Shown here: in pieces, positions 1-8,295 of the stretch
Layout of the letters: each line of letters opens with the position of its first letter
How positions within the stretch are numbered: position 1 is the first letter of the stretch
From: Bacteroidales bacterium
GTDB lineage: Bacteria; Bacteroidota; Bacteroidia; Bacteroidales; UBA932
DNA: 64,000 nt
Reading direction: 5' to 3'
NCBI GenBank assembly: GCA_017617035.1
Contig: JAFZWV010000013.1
Coordinates: 42,277-106,276, forward strand
Made by a program: the position numbers and the translations under genes
Notes under the pieces: generated by a model
Databases searched by the model: none
What the model was told of the DNA's origin: nothing
What the model saw: the letters and a program-made list of their open reading frames with translations, nothing else

Positions 1-913
1 TAAGGATTCCCTGGAAGGAACCGTATTCGTTGATGACGACAGCTATCTGCTCGTCTTTAGAGAGCATCTCATCCCAGATTTCGTCGAGAGGCTTATCCTC
101 GCTGAACGAAGGGATGTCGCGCTTGATGGTAGACAGAGTCAGGTCGAACTTGTCGTCGGCCATCAGCTGCAGAGCCTCCATTCTCAAAATGTATCCGGTG
201 ATATACTCGTCGTTATCCGCATAGACCGGAATACGGGAATGGTGGGCGTAGCGCTCGTCGTGGTGGAACTCGCGCAGAGTCATCGACTCCGGCGCGATGG
301 AGGCCACGACGCGCGGTGTCATCACATCCGAAGCCGTCACCTCATCCATATTGATCAGGTTCTGGATAATGGTACTCTCATCCTGCTCCAGGTCCCCCTC
401 CTCTTCGGAAGCCACGGCCATGGCCGCGACCTCGTCGCGCGAGACAGAGACCTCTGCGTCGCGAGGAGCGATGACCCTGGTTAGTTTCTCAACGCACCAG
501 ACTATGGGGAACATGACGACCACAAGGATGCGCAGCGAGAAGGTCGCGAAGCCCATAAGCGACTTCCAGTAGGAGGTACCGATAGTCTTCGGGATAATCT
601 CCGAGAAAATCAGGATCAGGATAGTAGCAATCGCGGTGATTACACCGAACCATGCAGAGCCGAAAAGGATAGTTGCCTGACGGCCTACTCCGGCGGCGCC
701 GATAGTATTTACTATAGTATTCAGAGACAGAATTGCGGCTATGGGCCTGGACGACTCAGTCTTGAATTTCTTGAAACGGGTTGCGGGCTTGTATCCCTCC
801 TCTTCCCTGAGGGTGATATACGAGATCGGGGTGGACATCAACGTCGCCTCCAACACAGAGCAGAGGAACGAGACGGCCATCGTGCCGAAAAGGAAGAGAA
901 GAAGAAGACCCAT
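1..913 (-). CDS. CNNM/CorC-like transporter with DUF21 and CBS domains (3' end outside window)
   Basis: The gene starts at the ATG ending at 913 and stays open to base 1, so the C-terminus is missing. The translation has three to four hydrophobic segments in the first 160 residues, including a stretch beginning MGLLLLFLFGTMAVS and one around VITAIATILILIFSEIIPK. That is the DUF21/CNNM arrangement, with the SEIIPKT motif of the family. It is followed by a CBS pair region with the signature VMTPR near residue 210. Such inner-membrane proteins are linked to magnesium or divalent-cation export; in Bacteroidota a related protein is GldE, and I cannot tell the two apart. It lies 3 bp after the GtrA-like gene and is probably the last gene of the ileS-lspA run. 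Confidence 0.8.
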   Translation of the reverse strand, partial: MGLLLLFLFGTMAVSFLCSVLEATLMSTPISYITLREEEGYKPATRFKKFKTESSRPIAAILSLNTIVNTIGAAGVGRQATILFGSAWFGVITAIATILILIFSEIIPKTIGTSYWKSLMGFATFSLRILVVVMFPIVWCVEKLTRVIAPRDAEVSVSRDEVAAMAVASEEEGDLEQDESTIIQNLINMDEVTASDVMTPRVVASIAPESMTLREFHHDERYAHHSRIPVYADNDEYITGYILRMEALQLMADDKFDLTLSTIKRDIPSFSEDKPLDEIWDEMLSKDEQIAVVINEYGSFQGIL

Positions 914-916
914 AAA

Positions 917-1309
917 CTATTTCTGATCGACGTTTTTACCGTACACTACCAGTCTCTGGAAGGTGTACTCGGTAGCAAGGTTGAAGAACAGGTTGATAAA
1001 GGTCACCAGATACTCGTTCCACCACATGTTTCCTGCCAGCTCGTTTTCGAGCCAGAGGGACACGGGGGTAAAGACGCAGTAGTATCCGAAGACCTTGAGC
1101 ATGGCTTTCGGAACATTGACCGTCGACTTGAAGGTAAACCTCCTGTTGATGGTAAAGTTCCAGATAACGGACAGGACAAGAGCGATGAAATACGATACCC
1201 AGTAGTGCCAGTGAAAGAGCTCGTTGAAAAGGGCGAAAGAGCCCATCTCAATGAGACCCGCGCTGGCCGAAAGCAGCGTGTACTTAAAGAATCTCAGATA
1301 TTCGTTCAT
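917..1309 (-). CDS. GtrA-like membrane protein
   Basis: A 130-residue protein starting MNEYLRFFKYTLL with four predicted membrane segments. It carries the family-like block WNFTINRRFTFKS after the second segment. GtrA proteins are thought to move or present lipid-linked sugars (polyprenyl-phosphate sugars) in the inner membrane for polysaccharide or glycan modification. A longer reading in this frame would start inside the upstream gene; I chose the ATG that overlaps the GH27 stop codon by 4 bp (ATGA), which implies translational coupling. Its substrate cannot be read from the sequence. Confidence 0.75.
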   Translation of the reverse strand: MNEYLRFFKYTLLSASAGLIEMGSFALFNELFHWHYWVSYFIALVLSVIWNFTINRRFTFKSTVNVPKAMLKVFGYYCVFTPVSLWLENELAGNMWWNEYLVTFINLFFNLATEYTFQRLVVYGKNVDQK

Positions 1310-2520
1310 TTCTTGCCTATTCGATACAGGACCACGTCGTGCGTAGGGACCGTTATCTTCTGAATGCCCTTGGTCTTGCGGACCCTGGCCTTGGAGTCCC
1401 AGAGATTGCGGGCCCACAGGCCTGTGGGATCGAAGCTAAGACCGCTGAGTTCGTCGGTGAAAGACAGCAGACCCCAGTCGACATTGACGACCGCGTCTTC
1501 GGCTCCACGGTTAAGAAGGCAGAAAGCCCAGTCACCGCCCGCAAGGGGCTTGAACCAGTACTCGACATCGCCCTCCCTCTTGAGCCTGAGGCCCTGGATT
1601 CCGAGGGGATCCTGGTCGATGGCGATGACATCCTTGTTGATAAGGATCTGCAGGATGTCATCGGACATGGTCGTAAGGTCGTTGCCCATGAGGAGCGGGG
1701 CCGCCATCATGCACCAGAGGGTGAAGTGGGCGCGGTTCTCCGCCAGGGTAAGCTGACCGTTGCCTACCTCGAGCATGTCGGGGTCGTTCCAATGGCCGGG
1801 GCCGGAATACGCGCGCAGCGGCTCGTTCAGGTCCACGATCTCCATGACCGGCAGACCGTGCCACTGGCCTTCGAACTCGGCAGGGATGCTGTCGAAGTAT
1901 GGCCATATGTCACCGGTAGTGCGCCATGACTGAGCGTACTCGGCGCCCCATTCCCACGGTTTGTTGCTACCCCACTCGCACATGCTGAACCAAATGGGAC
2001 GGCCGGTGGCCTTGAGAGCCACGCTCATAAGCTTGTAAGCGCCCTTGGGGTGGATGATTTCCTCGGTGTAGCACCAATCGTACTTGAGATAGTCGACGCC
2101 CCACTGGGCATAGGTGTACGCATCCTGGAATTCGTGGCCGAAGCTGCCAGCGCAACCGCCGCAGGTCTTCCAGCCGGCATCGCTGTAGATACCGAGCTTC
2201 ATGCCTTTGCTATGGACATAGTCCGCAAGGGCCTTGATTCCCGAAGGGAACTTCTCGGGGTCTTCGTGGATGAAGCCCTGCTCGTCGCGCTCACCGTGCC
2301 AGCCGTCATCGAGATTGAGGTAGATGTAGCCGGCGTCGACCAGACCCAGCTCGACCATCTTGTCGGCTGTCGCCTTGATCAGGTCTTCGTTGATGTTCAT
2401 CGCGAACTTGTTCCAGCTGTTCCAACCCATCTGGGGAGTAGCTGCGAACTGAGGTGCCTCCTGAGCGAAAACAGGAGTGAGCATTAGCGCTGCAAGGGCG
2501 GCGTAGATAAGCTTACGCAT
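1306..2520 (-). CDS. Secreted alpha-galactosidase, glycoside hydrolase family 27
   Basis: 404 residues. The start at 2520 gives a classical signal peptide (MRKLIYAALAALMLTPVFA, cut before Q20), so the enzyme is exported to the periplasm or outside. The family signature MGWNSWNKF lies at residues 31-39, the nucleophile Asp148 in the motif YLKYDWC, and the acid/base Asp204 in WRTTGDIW. The TIM barrel is followed by a short beta-sandwich ending at the stop. GH27 enzymes remove terminal alpha-galactose (some alpha-GalNAc or beta-arabinopyranose) from plant or host glycans. It sits 20 bp after lspA and overlaps the GtrA-like gene, an unusual place for a glycan hydrolase because no transporter or other hydrolase adjoins it. 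Confidence 0.92.
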   Translation of the reverse strand: MRKLIYAALAALMLTPVFAQEAPQFAATPQMGWNSWNKFAMNINEDLIKATADKMVELGLVDAGYIYLNLDDGWHGERDEQGFIHEDPEKFPSGIKALADYVHSKGMKLGIYSDAGWKTCGGCAGSFGHEFQDAYTYAQWGVDYLKYDWCYTEEIIHPKGAYKLMSVALKATGRPIWFSMCEWGSNKPWEWGAEYAQSWRTTGDIWPYFDSIPAEFEGQWHGLPVMEIVDLNEPLRAYSGPGHWNDPDMLEVGNGQLTLAENRAHFTLWCMMAAPLLMGNDLTTMSDDILQILINKDVIAIDQDPLGIQGLRLKREGDVEYWFKPLAGGDWAFCLLNRGAEDAVVNVDWGLLSFTDELSGLSFDPTGLWARNLWDSKARVRKTKGIQKITVPTHDVVLYRIGKK

Positions 2521-2540
2521 TTGTATATAGGTTTGTGGTT

Positions 2541-3086
2541 TTAGTCTTTTGTTTCTTCGCGGGAGAAAAACTTCCACTGGAAGAGTATGAGATAGAAGGC
2601 GCCTACCGTCACGCAACTGTCGGCGAAATTGAATACCGGCGGGAAGAAGGTCGCGCTGAACATGTCGACCACCTTGCCGAACATGAAGCCGAACGGCGCT
2701 CCGGCGAGCCTGAGCTCGGGCCAGATAATGCCGTAGAAGAAGCAGTCTATAATGTTTCCGAAGGCTCCGGCCGTGATGAGAGTCAGGCCGATAAGCACTC
2801 CGACCGGGGTATCGCCTTTCTTGATCAACTTTCCAATCCACCAGATCAGGAAGCCCGTAAGCAAGATTCTGAACACGGAGAGAAGGACCTTACCGATAAC
2901 CCCGCCGAACTTCATGCCGAAGGCCATGCCCTCGTTCTCCACGAAGCATAGGCGGAACCAGTTGCCGAAGACGGGGATGACCTCACCAAGGCTCATGTTC
3001 GTCTTGACCAGGACTTTTACGACCTGATCAATAACGACGAGCACGATGCCCAATATGGCCAGTTTTGCGCCTTTCGAGATCTTCAT
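2541..3086 (-). CDS. lspA: Lipoprotein signal peptidase (signal peptidase II)
   Basis: 181 residues with four membrane spans. It cleaves signal peptides of prolipoproteins after diacylglycerol addition at the lipobox cysteine. The two catalytic aspartates are visible in the conserved blocks GAFGNIIDCFFYG and FNFADSCVTVGA. The N-terminal VVIDQVVK block is also typical. The gene starts 2 bp after the DksA-like gene, and the order ileS, DksA-like, lspA is a familiar Bacteroidota arrangement. The window encodes many lipoproteins (for example at 8.3, 10.5, 41.6, 54, 61 and 62 kb) that would be its substrates. Confidence 0.95.
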   Translation of the reverse strand: MKISKGAKLAILGIVLVVIDQVVKVLVKTNMSLGEVIPVFGNWFRLCFVENEGMAFGMKFGGVIGKVLLSVFRILLTGFLIWWIGKLIKKGDTPVGVLIGLTLITAGAFGNIIDCFFYGIIWPELRLAGAPFGFMFGKVVDMFSATFFPPVFNFADSCVTVGAFYLILFQWKFFSREETKD

Positions 3087-3088
3087 CG

Positions 3089-3487
3089 CTAGTTCTTGCC
3101 CTGCTTGGCGAGCATCTCCTTAGCCTCGACGGTAAGGGTTGCGTGCGGCACAAGGCGAAGCCTCTCCTTAGGGATGAGCTTACCTGTAACACGGCAGATA
3201 CCGTAGGTCTTGTTCTCGATACGGACGAGAGCGGCCTCGAGGTTCTTTATGAATTTGTACTGACGCTGGGCGAGCTGGCTGGCCTCTTCCTTCGAGCGCT
3301 GGTTTGCGCCGTCGTCCTCAACGGTCTTGAACGAAGGGGACGTGTCGTCGATGTCGTTGGCTCCGCCGCTTCTCGCTACCTCGCGATAGGTGTTGTACTC
3401 CGCCTTGGCTTTAGCGAGCATATCTTCGATGATGGCCTTGAACTCGGCAAGTTCCTCATCGGAATAGCGTGTTTTCTCTTCTGCCAT
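3089..3487 (-). CDS. DksA/TraR-family protein with a degenerate zinc finger
   Basis: 132 residues: an N-terminal helical hairpin (about residues 8-90, charged, coiled-coil-like) followed by the block YGICRVTGKLIPKERLRLVP. This block aligns with the DksA zinc-finger region (YG.C..tG..I...RL...P), but only one cysteine, Cys98, remains; the other three zinc ligands are absent. DksA-type proteins bind the RNA polymerase secondary channel and modulate transcription, often together with ppGpp. The loss of zinc ligands is known in some family members. It is flanked by ileS (20 bp) and lspA (2 bp) and is surely co-transcribed with them. Family assignment is good; the regulatory role is inferred. Confidence 0.85.
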   Translation of the reverse strand: MAEEKTRYSDEELAEFKAIIEDMLAKAKAEYNTYREVARSGGANDIDDTSPSFKTVEDDGANQRSKEEASQLAQRQYKFIKNLEAALVRIENKTYGICRVTGKLIPKERLRLVPHATLTVEAKEMLAKQGKN

Positions 3488-3507
3488 AGTTGTAGTGTGT
3501 TTAGTTG

Positions 3508-6500
3508 TTATTTTTTGTTTATATCAATCTTGATGGTGTCTTTATCCCATTCGATTTCGGAAGCCGAAGCCGGGGCTTCTGCAATCGGTTTAAGCGTGAC
3601 GCTCAGCGAAAGGGTCTGCGCAGCTACGTAATCGCCAAAAGCCTGCAGCGCCTCTTGGATGGCCTTGTAAGCTTCTCCGCCGGCATACACGACAGTCTCG
3701 ATCCTGTCGGTGACGTCCAGATCGCGCTCCTTGCGGAGGGTCTGGATGGGGTGGATGAGCTCGCGGGCGTTGCCCTCGCGGATGAGTTCCGGAGTCTGGA
3801 CTATGTCGAGGGCGACAGTAAGCGAGCCTTCAGAAGCCACAAGCCAGCCGGGCATATCCTCGGAGTTGATTTCGTAGTCTTCTTTTGTAAGGACGACGGG
3901 ACCCGAAGGAAGATTCAGAGTGTAATCGCCTTCGCTACGCTCGATTTCGCCAATCTGCTCCTGGCTGAAGCCTGCGAACGCGGCGGCGATTTCCTTCATC
4001 TGCTTTCCGTAGATCTTACCGAGGGTCTTGAAGTTGGGCTTGATCTTCTTCGTAATGATGCCGGTAGTGTCGTGGAGGAACTCGATTTCCTTGACGTTCA
4101 CCTCGGCGAGGAAGATACCGCTTACGCGCTCGATATGGGCCTTGACTTCGTCGTCGATAACGGGAACCACGACCTTGGCGAGGGGCTTGCGGACGTTGAT
4201 TCCGACCTTCTTGCGAAGGGCCAGGACCATGGACGAAGCTTTCTGGGCGAAGGCCATCGACTCTTCGAGCGCGGAGTCGATAAGTTTCTCGTCGCTCGCG
4301 GGCATGGCCTCGTAATGGACTGATTCCACGCCGGGTACGAGGTCCAGATAGAGCCTTTCAGCGAAGAACGGAGCGATAGGGGCCGACAGCAGGGCCACAT
4401 CCACCAGTGCTTCGTAAAGGGTCTGGTAAGCGGAGAGCTTATCCTCGCTCATTCCGGAGCCCCAAAGGCGCTTCTTGTTCAGGCGGATGTACCAGTTGCT
4501 GAGGTCGTCGCAGACGAAGTCCTGGATGAGGCGGCCGGCAAGGGTCACGTCGTAGTCTTCGTATGCGGCCTTAACTCCCTTCGAGAGGGTGTTGAGACGG
4601 CTTACGAGCCAGCGGTCGAACATGGGGCGCCTATCGTAAGGCACCTTCGGGGCTGCCGGATCGAAGTTGTCGATATTAGCATACAGGGCGAAGACCGAAT
4701 ATGAGTTGTAGAGGGTTCCGAAGAACTTCCTGCGCACTTCGTCTACGCCTGCTTCGTCGAATTTGAGGTTGTCCCAGGGCTGGGCGTTGGTAAGCATGTA
4801 CCAGCGCAGGGCGTCCGGGCCGTAAGTATCCAGGGCCATGAACGGGTCGACCGCGTTTCCGAGGCGCTTGCTCATCTTCTCGCCCTTCTTATCGAGCACC
4901 AGGCCGTTGGAGATCACGCGTTTGAAAGCGGGAGTTCCACTGACCATGGTGTGAATCGCATGCAGGGTGTAGAACCAACCGCGGGTCTGATCCACGCCTT
5001 CGGCGATAAAGTCGGCCGTGCAACCGAAATCGAGGGTATCGATACCCCTGAGACCGGTCTGGGCATAGGGCATGGCGCCGGAGTCGAACCAGACGTCGAT
5101 AAGGTCGGTCTCGCGCTTCATGCGCTTGCCGCTCGGGCTCACGAGGAAGATGTTATCCACATACGGGCGATGGAGGTCGATCTTGTCGTAGTTCGCCTTC
5201 GACATGTCGGCCGGGTCGAAGCCCTTCGCCTTAAGCGGATTCTCCGCCATGAAACCGGCTTTGACGGCCTTCTCTATTTCGTCGTAAAGTTCTTTTACGG
5301 AGCCTATGCAGATCTCTTCCCTGCCGTCTTCGGTGCGCCATACGGGAAGTGGAGTTCCCCAATAGCGGCTGCGGCTGAGATTCCAGTCCTGGATGTTCTC
5401 CAGCCATTTTCCGAAACGGCCGGTACCGGTCGCCTCCGGCTTCCACTCGATACCTTCGTTGAGCCTCATCATCTGCTCGCGAACGGCTGTAGCTTTAATA
5501 AACCAGCTGTTGAGCGGATAGTAAAGCACGGGCTTATCGGTACGCCAGCAATGAGGATATGAGTGAACGTGTTTCTCGATCTTGAAGGCTTTGTTTTCCT
5601 GCTTCATCCAGACGCAGAGATCCACGTCCAGAGTCGGAGTTTCAGCGGTAGCCTCAGGGTCGTAAGCGTTCTTTACGTAACGGCCAGACCACTGCTTGTA
5701 GAGGTCTACGTTGACTGATGTCTTGACATACTCCGGATCCAGGTCTTCGAGCCTGTAGAAACGGCCTTTAGTGTCGACCTGGGCCTGAGGGTTGCCGTCG
5801 CGGTCTATTACATAGAGCGCGGGGACGCCGTTCTCTTTCGAGACGCGGGCGTCGTCGGCGCCGAAGGTTCCGGCGATATGGACTATACCCGTACCTTCGG
5901 TTGTAGTAACATAGTCACCTGTGATTACCCTGAAGGCGCCTTCGCCGGGATTGAACCACGGCAGGAGCTGCTCGTAGCGCATACCTGCTAGCTCGGAGCC
6001 CTTGATTTCGCCGGGCAGAACCTCGTATTCGGTTTTACCGTCGAACCAAACCGGAACCAGATCCTTTGCAATGATGTATGTCGCGGGAATTCCGGTATAA
6101 GGGTTGGCGCTACGGACCTTAACGTAGTCAATCTTCGGACCGACGCAGAGGGCGCAGTTGCTGGGAAGGGTCCAGGGAGTAGTAGTCCAGGCCAGGAAAT
6201 AAAGGTCCTGCTCACCGAGGACTTTGAACTGCACGCAGCAGGTGGTATCCTTAACGTCGCGGTAGCAGCCGGGCTGGTTGAGTTCGTGGGAACTCAGGCC
6301 AGTTCCTGCAGCGGGACTGTAAGGCTGGATAGACTTGCCTTTGTAGAGATAGCCCTTTTTGTAGATATCCTTCAGGAGGTACCAGAGGGTCTCGATATAG
6401 CGGTTGTCGTAAGTGATATACGGGTCGTCCATATCTACCCAGTAACCGATTCTCTCGGTAAGGGTGCGCCACTCTTTAGTGTATTTCATGACCTCCTCGC

Positions 6501-6861
6501 GGCAGGTCTTGTTGTATTCTTCTACGCTGATTTTTGTTCCGATATCTTCCTTGGTGATGCCGAGTTTCTTCTCGACTCCAAGCTCGACAGGAAGGCCGTG
6601 GGTATCCCAACCGGCGCGGCGGCGGACCTTATAGCCACTCTGCGTCTTATAACGGCAGACGGCGTCCTTGATGCTGCGCGCCATGACGTGATGTATTCCG
6701 GGCATACCGTTGGCGCTGGGCGGGCCTTCGAAGAAGATGAACTCGGGAGCTCCGTCGCGCACTTCCAGCGAACGCTCGAAAGCACGGTTCTTCTTCCATC
6801 TTTCCAACACCTCTGCCGATACCGCCACGAGGTCCAAACCCTTATACTCTTTAAAAGTCAT
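3508..6861 (-). CDS. ileS: Isoleucyl-tRNA synthetase
   Basis: 1117 residues, the long form. It charges tRNA-Ile and edits misactivated valine. The class I signatures are clear: the HIGH-type motif PGIHHV near residue 55 and GEKMSKRLGN near residue 662. The editing domain CP1 lies between them, with blocks such as TTPWTLPSNCA. The anticodon-binding and C-terminal domains follow. It is the first gene of the minus-strand run and has a strong upstream promoter at 6886-6916. The start MTFKEYKGLDL is 24 bp from the -7 box. Confidence 0.98.
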   Translation of the reverse strand: MTFKEYKGLDLVAVSAEVLERWKKNRAFERSLEVRDGAPEFIFFEGPPSANGMPGIHHVMARSIKDAVCRYKTQSGYKVRRRAGWDTHGLPVELGVEKKLGITKEDIGTKISVEEYNKTCREEVMKYTKEWRTLTERIGYWVDMDDPYITYDNRYIETLWYLLKDIYKKGYLYKGKSIQPYSPAAGTGLSSHELNQPGCYRDVKDTTCCVQFKVLGEQDLYFLAWTTTPWTLPSNCALCVGPKIDYVKVRSANPYTGIPATYIIAKDLVPVWFDGKTEYEVLPGEIKGSELAGMRYEQLLPWFNPGEGAFRVITGDYVTTTEGTGIVHIAGTFGADDARVSKENGVPALYVIDRDGNPQAQVDTKGRFYRLEDLDPEYVKTSVNVDLYKQWSGRYVKNAYDPEATAETPTLDVDLCVWMKQENKAFKIEKHVHSYPHCWRTDKPVLYYPLNSWFIKATAVREQMMRLNEGIEWKPEATGTGRFGKWLENIQDWNLSRSRYWGTPLPVWRTEDGREEICIGSVKELYDEIEKAVKAGFMAENPLKAKGFDPADMSKANYDKIDLHRPYVDNIFLVSPSGKRMKRETDLIDVWFDSGAMPYAQTGLRGIDTLDFGCTADFIAEGVDQTRGWFYTLHAIHTMVSGTPAFKRVISNGLVLDKKGEKMSKRLGNAVDPFMALDTYGPDALRWYMLTNAQPWDNLKFDEAGVDEVRRKFFGTLYNSYSVFALYANIDNFDPAAPKVPYDRRPMFDRWLVSRLNTLSKGVKAAYEDYDVTLAGRLIQDFVCDDLSNWYIRLNKKRLWGSGMSEDKLSAYQTLYEALVDVALLSAPIAPFFAERLYLDLVPGVESVHYEAMPASDEKLIDSALEESMAFAQKASSMVLALRKKVGINVRKPLAKVVVPVIDDEVKAHIERVSGIFLAEVNVKEIEFLHDTTGIITKKIKPNFKTLGKIYGKQMKEIAAAFAGFSQEQIGEIERSEGDYTLNLPSGPVVLTKEDYEINSEDMPGWLVASEGSLTVALDIVQTPELIREGNARELIHPIQTLRKERDLDVTDRIETVVYAGGEAYKAIQEALQAFGDYVAAQTLSLSVTLKPIAEAPASASEIEWDKDTIKIDINKK

Positions 6862-6885
6862 TTTTTTTACCTAATTTTGAGCCTA

Positions 6886-6916
6886 CAAATTTACAAAAAA
6901 CACGGCGAAATACAAA
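6886..6916 (-). promoter_or_regulatory. Bacteroidota-type promoter for ileS
   Basis: On the minus strand the -33 box TTTG (6913-6916) is followed after exactly 19 bp by TAAATTTG (6886-6893). Both boxes match the Bacteroides consensus TTTG / TAnnTTTG perfectly. It lies in the 62 bp divergent gap between ileS and cvpA. Confidence 0.8.
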
Positions 6917-6923
6917 TAAGGCT

Positions 6924-7442
6924 ATGAACGTACTGGACATCATTCTGTTGGTGATTTTTATCCCTGCGATTATCAGGGGAATAAGCAAAGGATTCATAGA
7001 GCAGCTGGTGGCTCTGCTCTCCATTTTCGTGAGTGCTTATATCGCCTACTTGTTTGCGGACAAAGTCGGAGCATGGCTTTCTCAATGGATCTCCTTCAGC
7101 TCCCCCACCGTCCTTTACATAATATCATTCGTGGTGGTAATAATCCTGTGCGTGCTGCTTTTCAACCTCGCAGCCAAGCTTTTAACTAAAGTGATAGATG
7201 TCGTCTCCCTGGGATGGCTCAACAAAATACTGGGATTCGTAATTGCTATCTTCAACACGGCGCTGGTAGTCGGAATCCTGTTTGTCATCTTCGGAGACTT
7301 GAACGAGAAATACCTTCACCTGTCGACTCAGTTTATGGACAATTCGACCATCTACGGTTGGATCAAGAAACTGACCGACGCCGTGTTCCCCTATCTCGAA
7401 GGCCTTTTTACCAAAATAAGCAATGGCATCCAGGAAATCTAG
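6924..7442 (+). CDS. CvpA-family membrane protein
   Basis: 172 residues with four hydrophobic segments and the N-terminal block MNVLDIILLVIFIPAIIRGI typical of CvpA (colicin V production) proteins. The family sits in the inner membrane and has been tied to envelope integrity; its biochemical role is not settled. The last 20 bp overlap the start of tsaB, so the two are translated as a unit. It diverges from ileS. Confidence 0.85.
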   Translation: MNVLDIILLVIFIPAIIRGISKGFIEQLVALLSIFVSAYIAYLFADKVGAWLSQWISFSSPTVLYIISFVVVIILCVLLFNLAAKLLTKVIDVVSLGWLNKILGFVIAIFNTALVVGILFVIFGDLNEKYLHLSTQFMDNSTIYGWIKKLTDAVFPYLEGLFTKISNGIQEI

Positions 7443-8121
7443 GATAATCCTTATCGAGACCTCCGCCTCTCTCTGCTCGGTCGCACTGGCCGAAGAAGGA
7501 GAGGTAGTAGCGTACCGCGAGAGTGCCGGCGGGCGCGAGCACGCCGCCCTGACCGCGCCCTTCGTGGCCGAGGTCCTCGAGGAGCGAGGCCTTAAGGTCG
7601 CGGACTGCGCGGCGGTGTGCCTTAGCGCCGGTCCCGGCTCCTACACCGGACTTCGAGTAGGATCGTCTACTGCAAAAGGATTGTGCTTCGGAGCTGGGAT
7701 TCCACTGATTAGCTTAAGCACGCCCGACATAATCGTATCCAAAGCCATCGCTCAAGGACTAGTTCCAGCTGGCTGCAGCGCCATCGTTCCTATGATCGAC
7801 GCCAGAAGAATGGAGGTTTATTCGGCCGTGTACCGGCCGGATGGCCAGCGGCTTACCGAAATCGGACCAGTTGTCGTAGATGCCGAGTCTTATACAGAGT
7901 TGGAAGGAATTGTTCTGTTCGCCGGCGACGGCGCGCTGAAGTGTCAAGACGTTTTAGCCCGTCCCAGTTTCGTCTTCGAAGAAGTAATAGCCGACGCCGC
8001 TTCGATGGCTCCTCTTGCCTTCAAAAAACTCGAAGCCCGCGACTTCGAAAACACGGCCTACTTCGAACCCTTCTACCTGAAGGACTTCGTCGCCACCGTT
8101 TCCCGCAAAAAACTCTGGTAA
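7423..8121 (+). CDS. tsaB: tRNA threonylcarbamoyladenosine biosynthesis protein TsaB
   Basis: 232 residues of the ASKHA fold. The hallmark block GPGSYTGLRVG lies near residue 70 and the N-terminal phosphate-1 strand begins RIILIETSASLCS. TsaB forms the complex with TsaD and TsaE that makes t6A37 in ANN-decoding tRNAs. The ATG used lies inside cvpA; no better downstream start leaves the first beta-strand intact. A repeat element begins 3 bp after the stop codon. Confidence 0.93.
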   Translation: MASRKSRIILIETSASLCSVALAEEGEVVAYRESAGGREHAALTAPFVAEVLEERGLKVADCAAVCLSAGPGSYTGLRVGSSTAKGLCFGAGIPLISLSTPDIIVSKAIAQGLVPAGCSAIVPMIDARRMEVYSAVYRPDGQRLTEIGPVVVDAESYTELEGIVLFAGDGALKCQDVLARPSFVFEEVIADAASMAPLAFKKLEARDFENTAYFEPFYLKDFVATVSRKKLW

Positions 8122-8124
8122 ATA

Positions 8125-8175
8125 AATACCAGCAGCCTGCCACTTAAGCGCCATTTGCCCGGACTAGAGCTACGG
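8125..8175 (+). repeat. Degenerate half copy of the gene-end element (copy A')
   Basis: This segment repeats the left arm of element A (8178-8206) with small changes, and is followed by the first part of the shared core (ATTTGCCCGGACTAG). The core breaks off before the inner hairpin. It begins 3 bp after the tsaB stop codon. It gives the right arm of copy A a second possible pairing partner. Confidence 0.75.
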
Positions 8176-8177
8176 TT

Positions 8178-8288
8178 ATTACCAGCAGACTGCCACTTTT
8201 GGCGCCATTTTCCCGGACTAGGGTCGCCGTTTGACGCGAAGCGTCTCCAGGCGATAGGCGCTAAAAGTGGCAGTCTGCTGGTATTAAT
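8178..8288 (+). repeat. Gene-end nested-palindrome element, copy A
   Basis: Left arm 8178-8206 pairs with right arm 8257-8288, about 29 bp with one mismatch and one small bulge. Between them is the core: a 17-nt unpaired 5' piece ending CCCGGACTAGGG, then the inner hairpin TCGCC...GACGC-GAA-GCGTC...GGCGA, then TA. It fills the space between the convergent genes tsaB and the lipoprotein at 8296, ending 7 bp from the latter's stop codon. A role as a bidirectional terminator or 3'-end structure is plausible. Confidence 0.85.
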
Positions 8289-8295
8289 ACTATTG

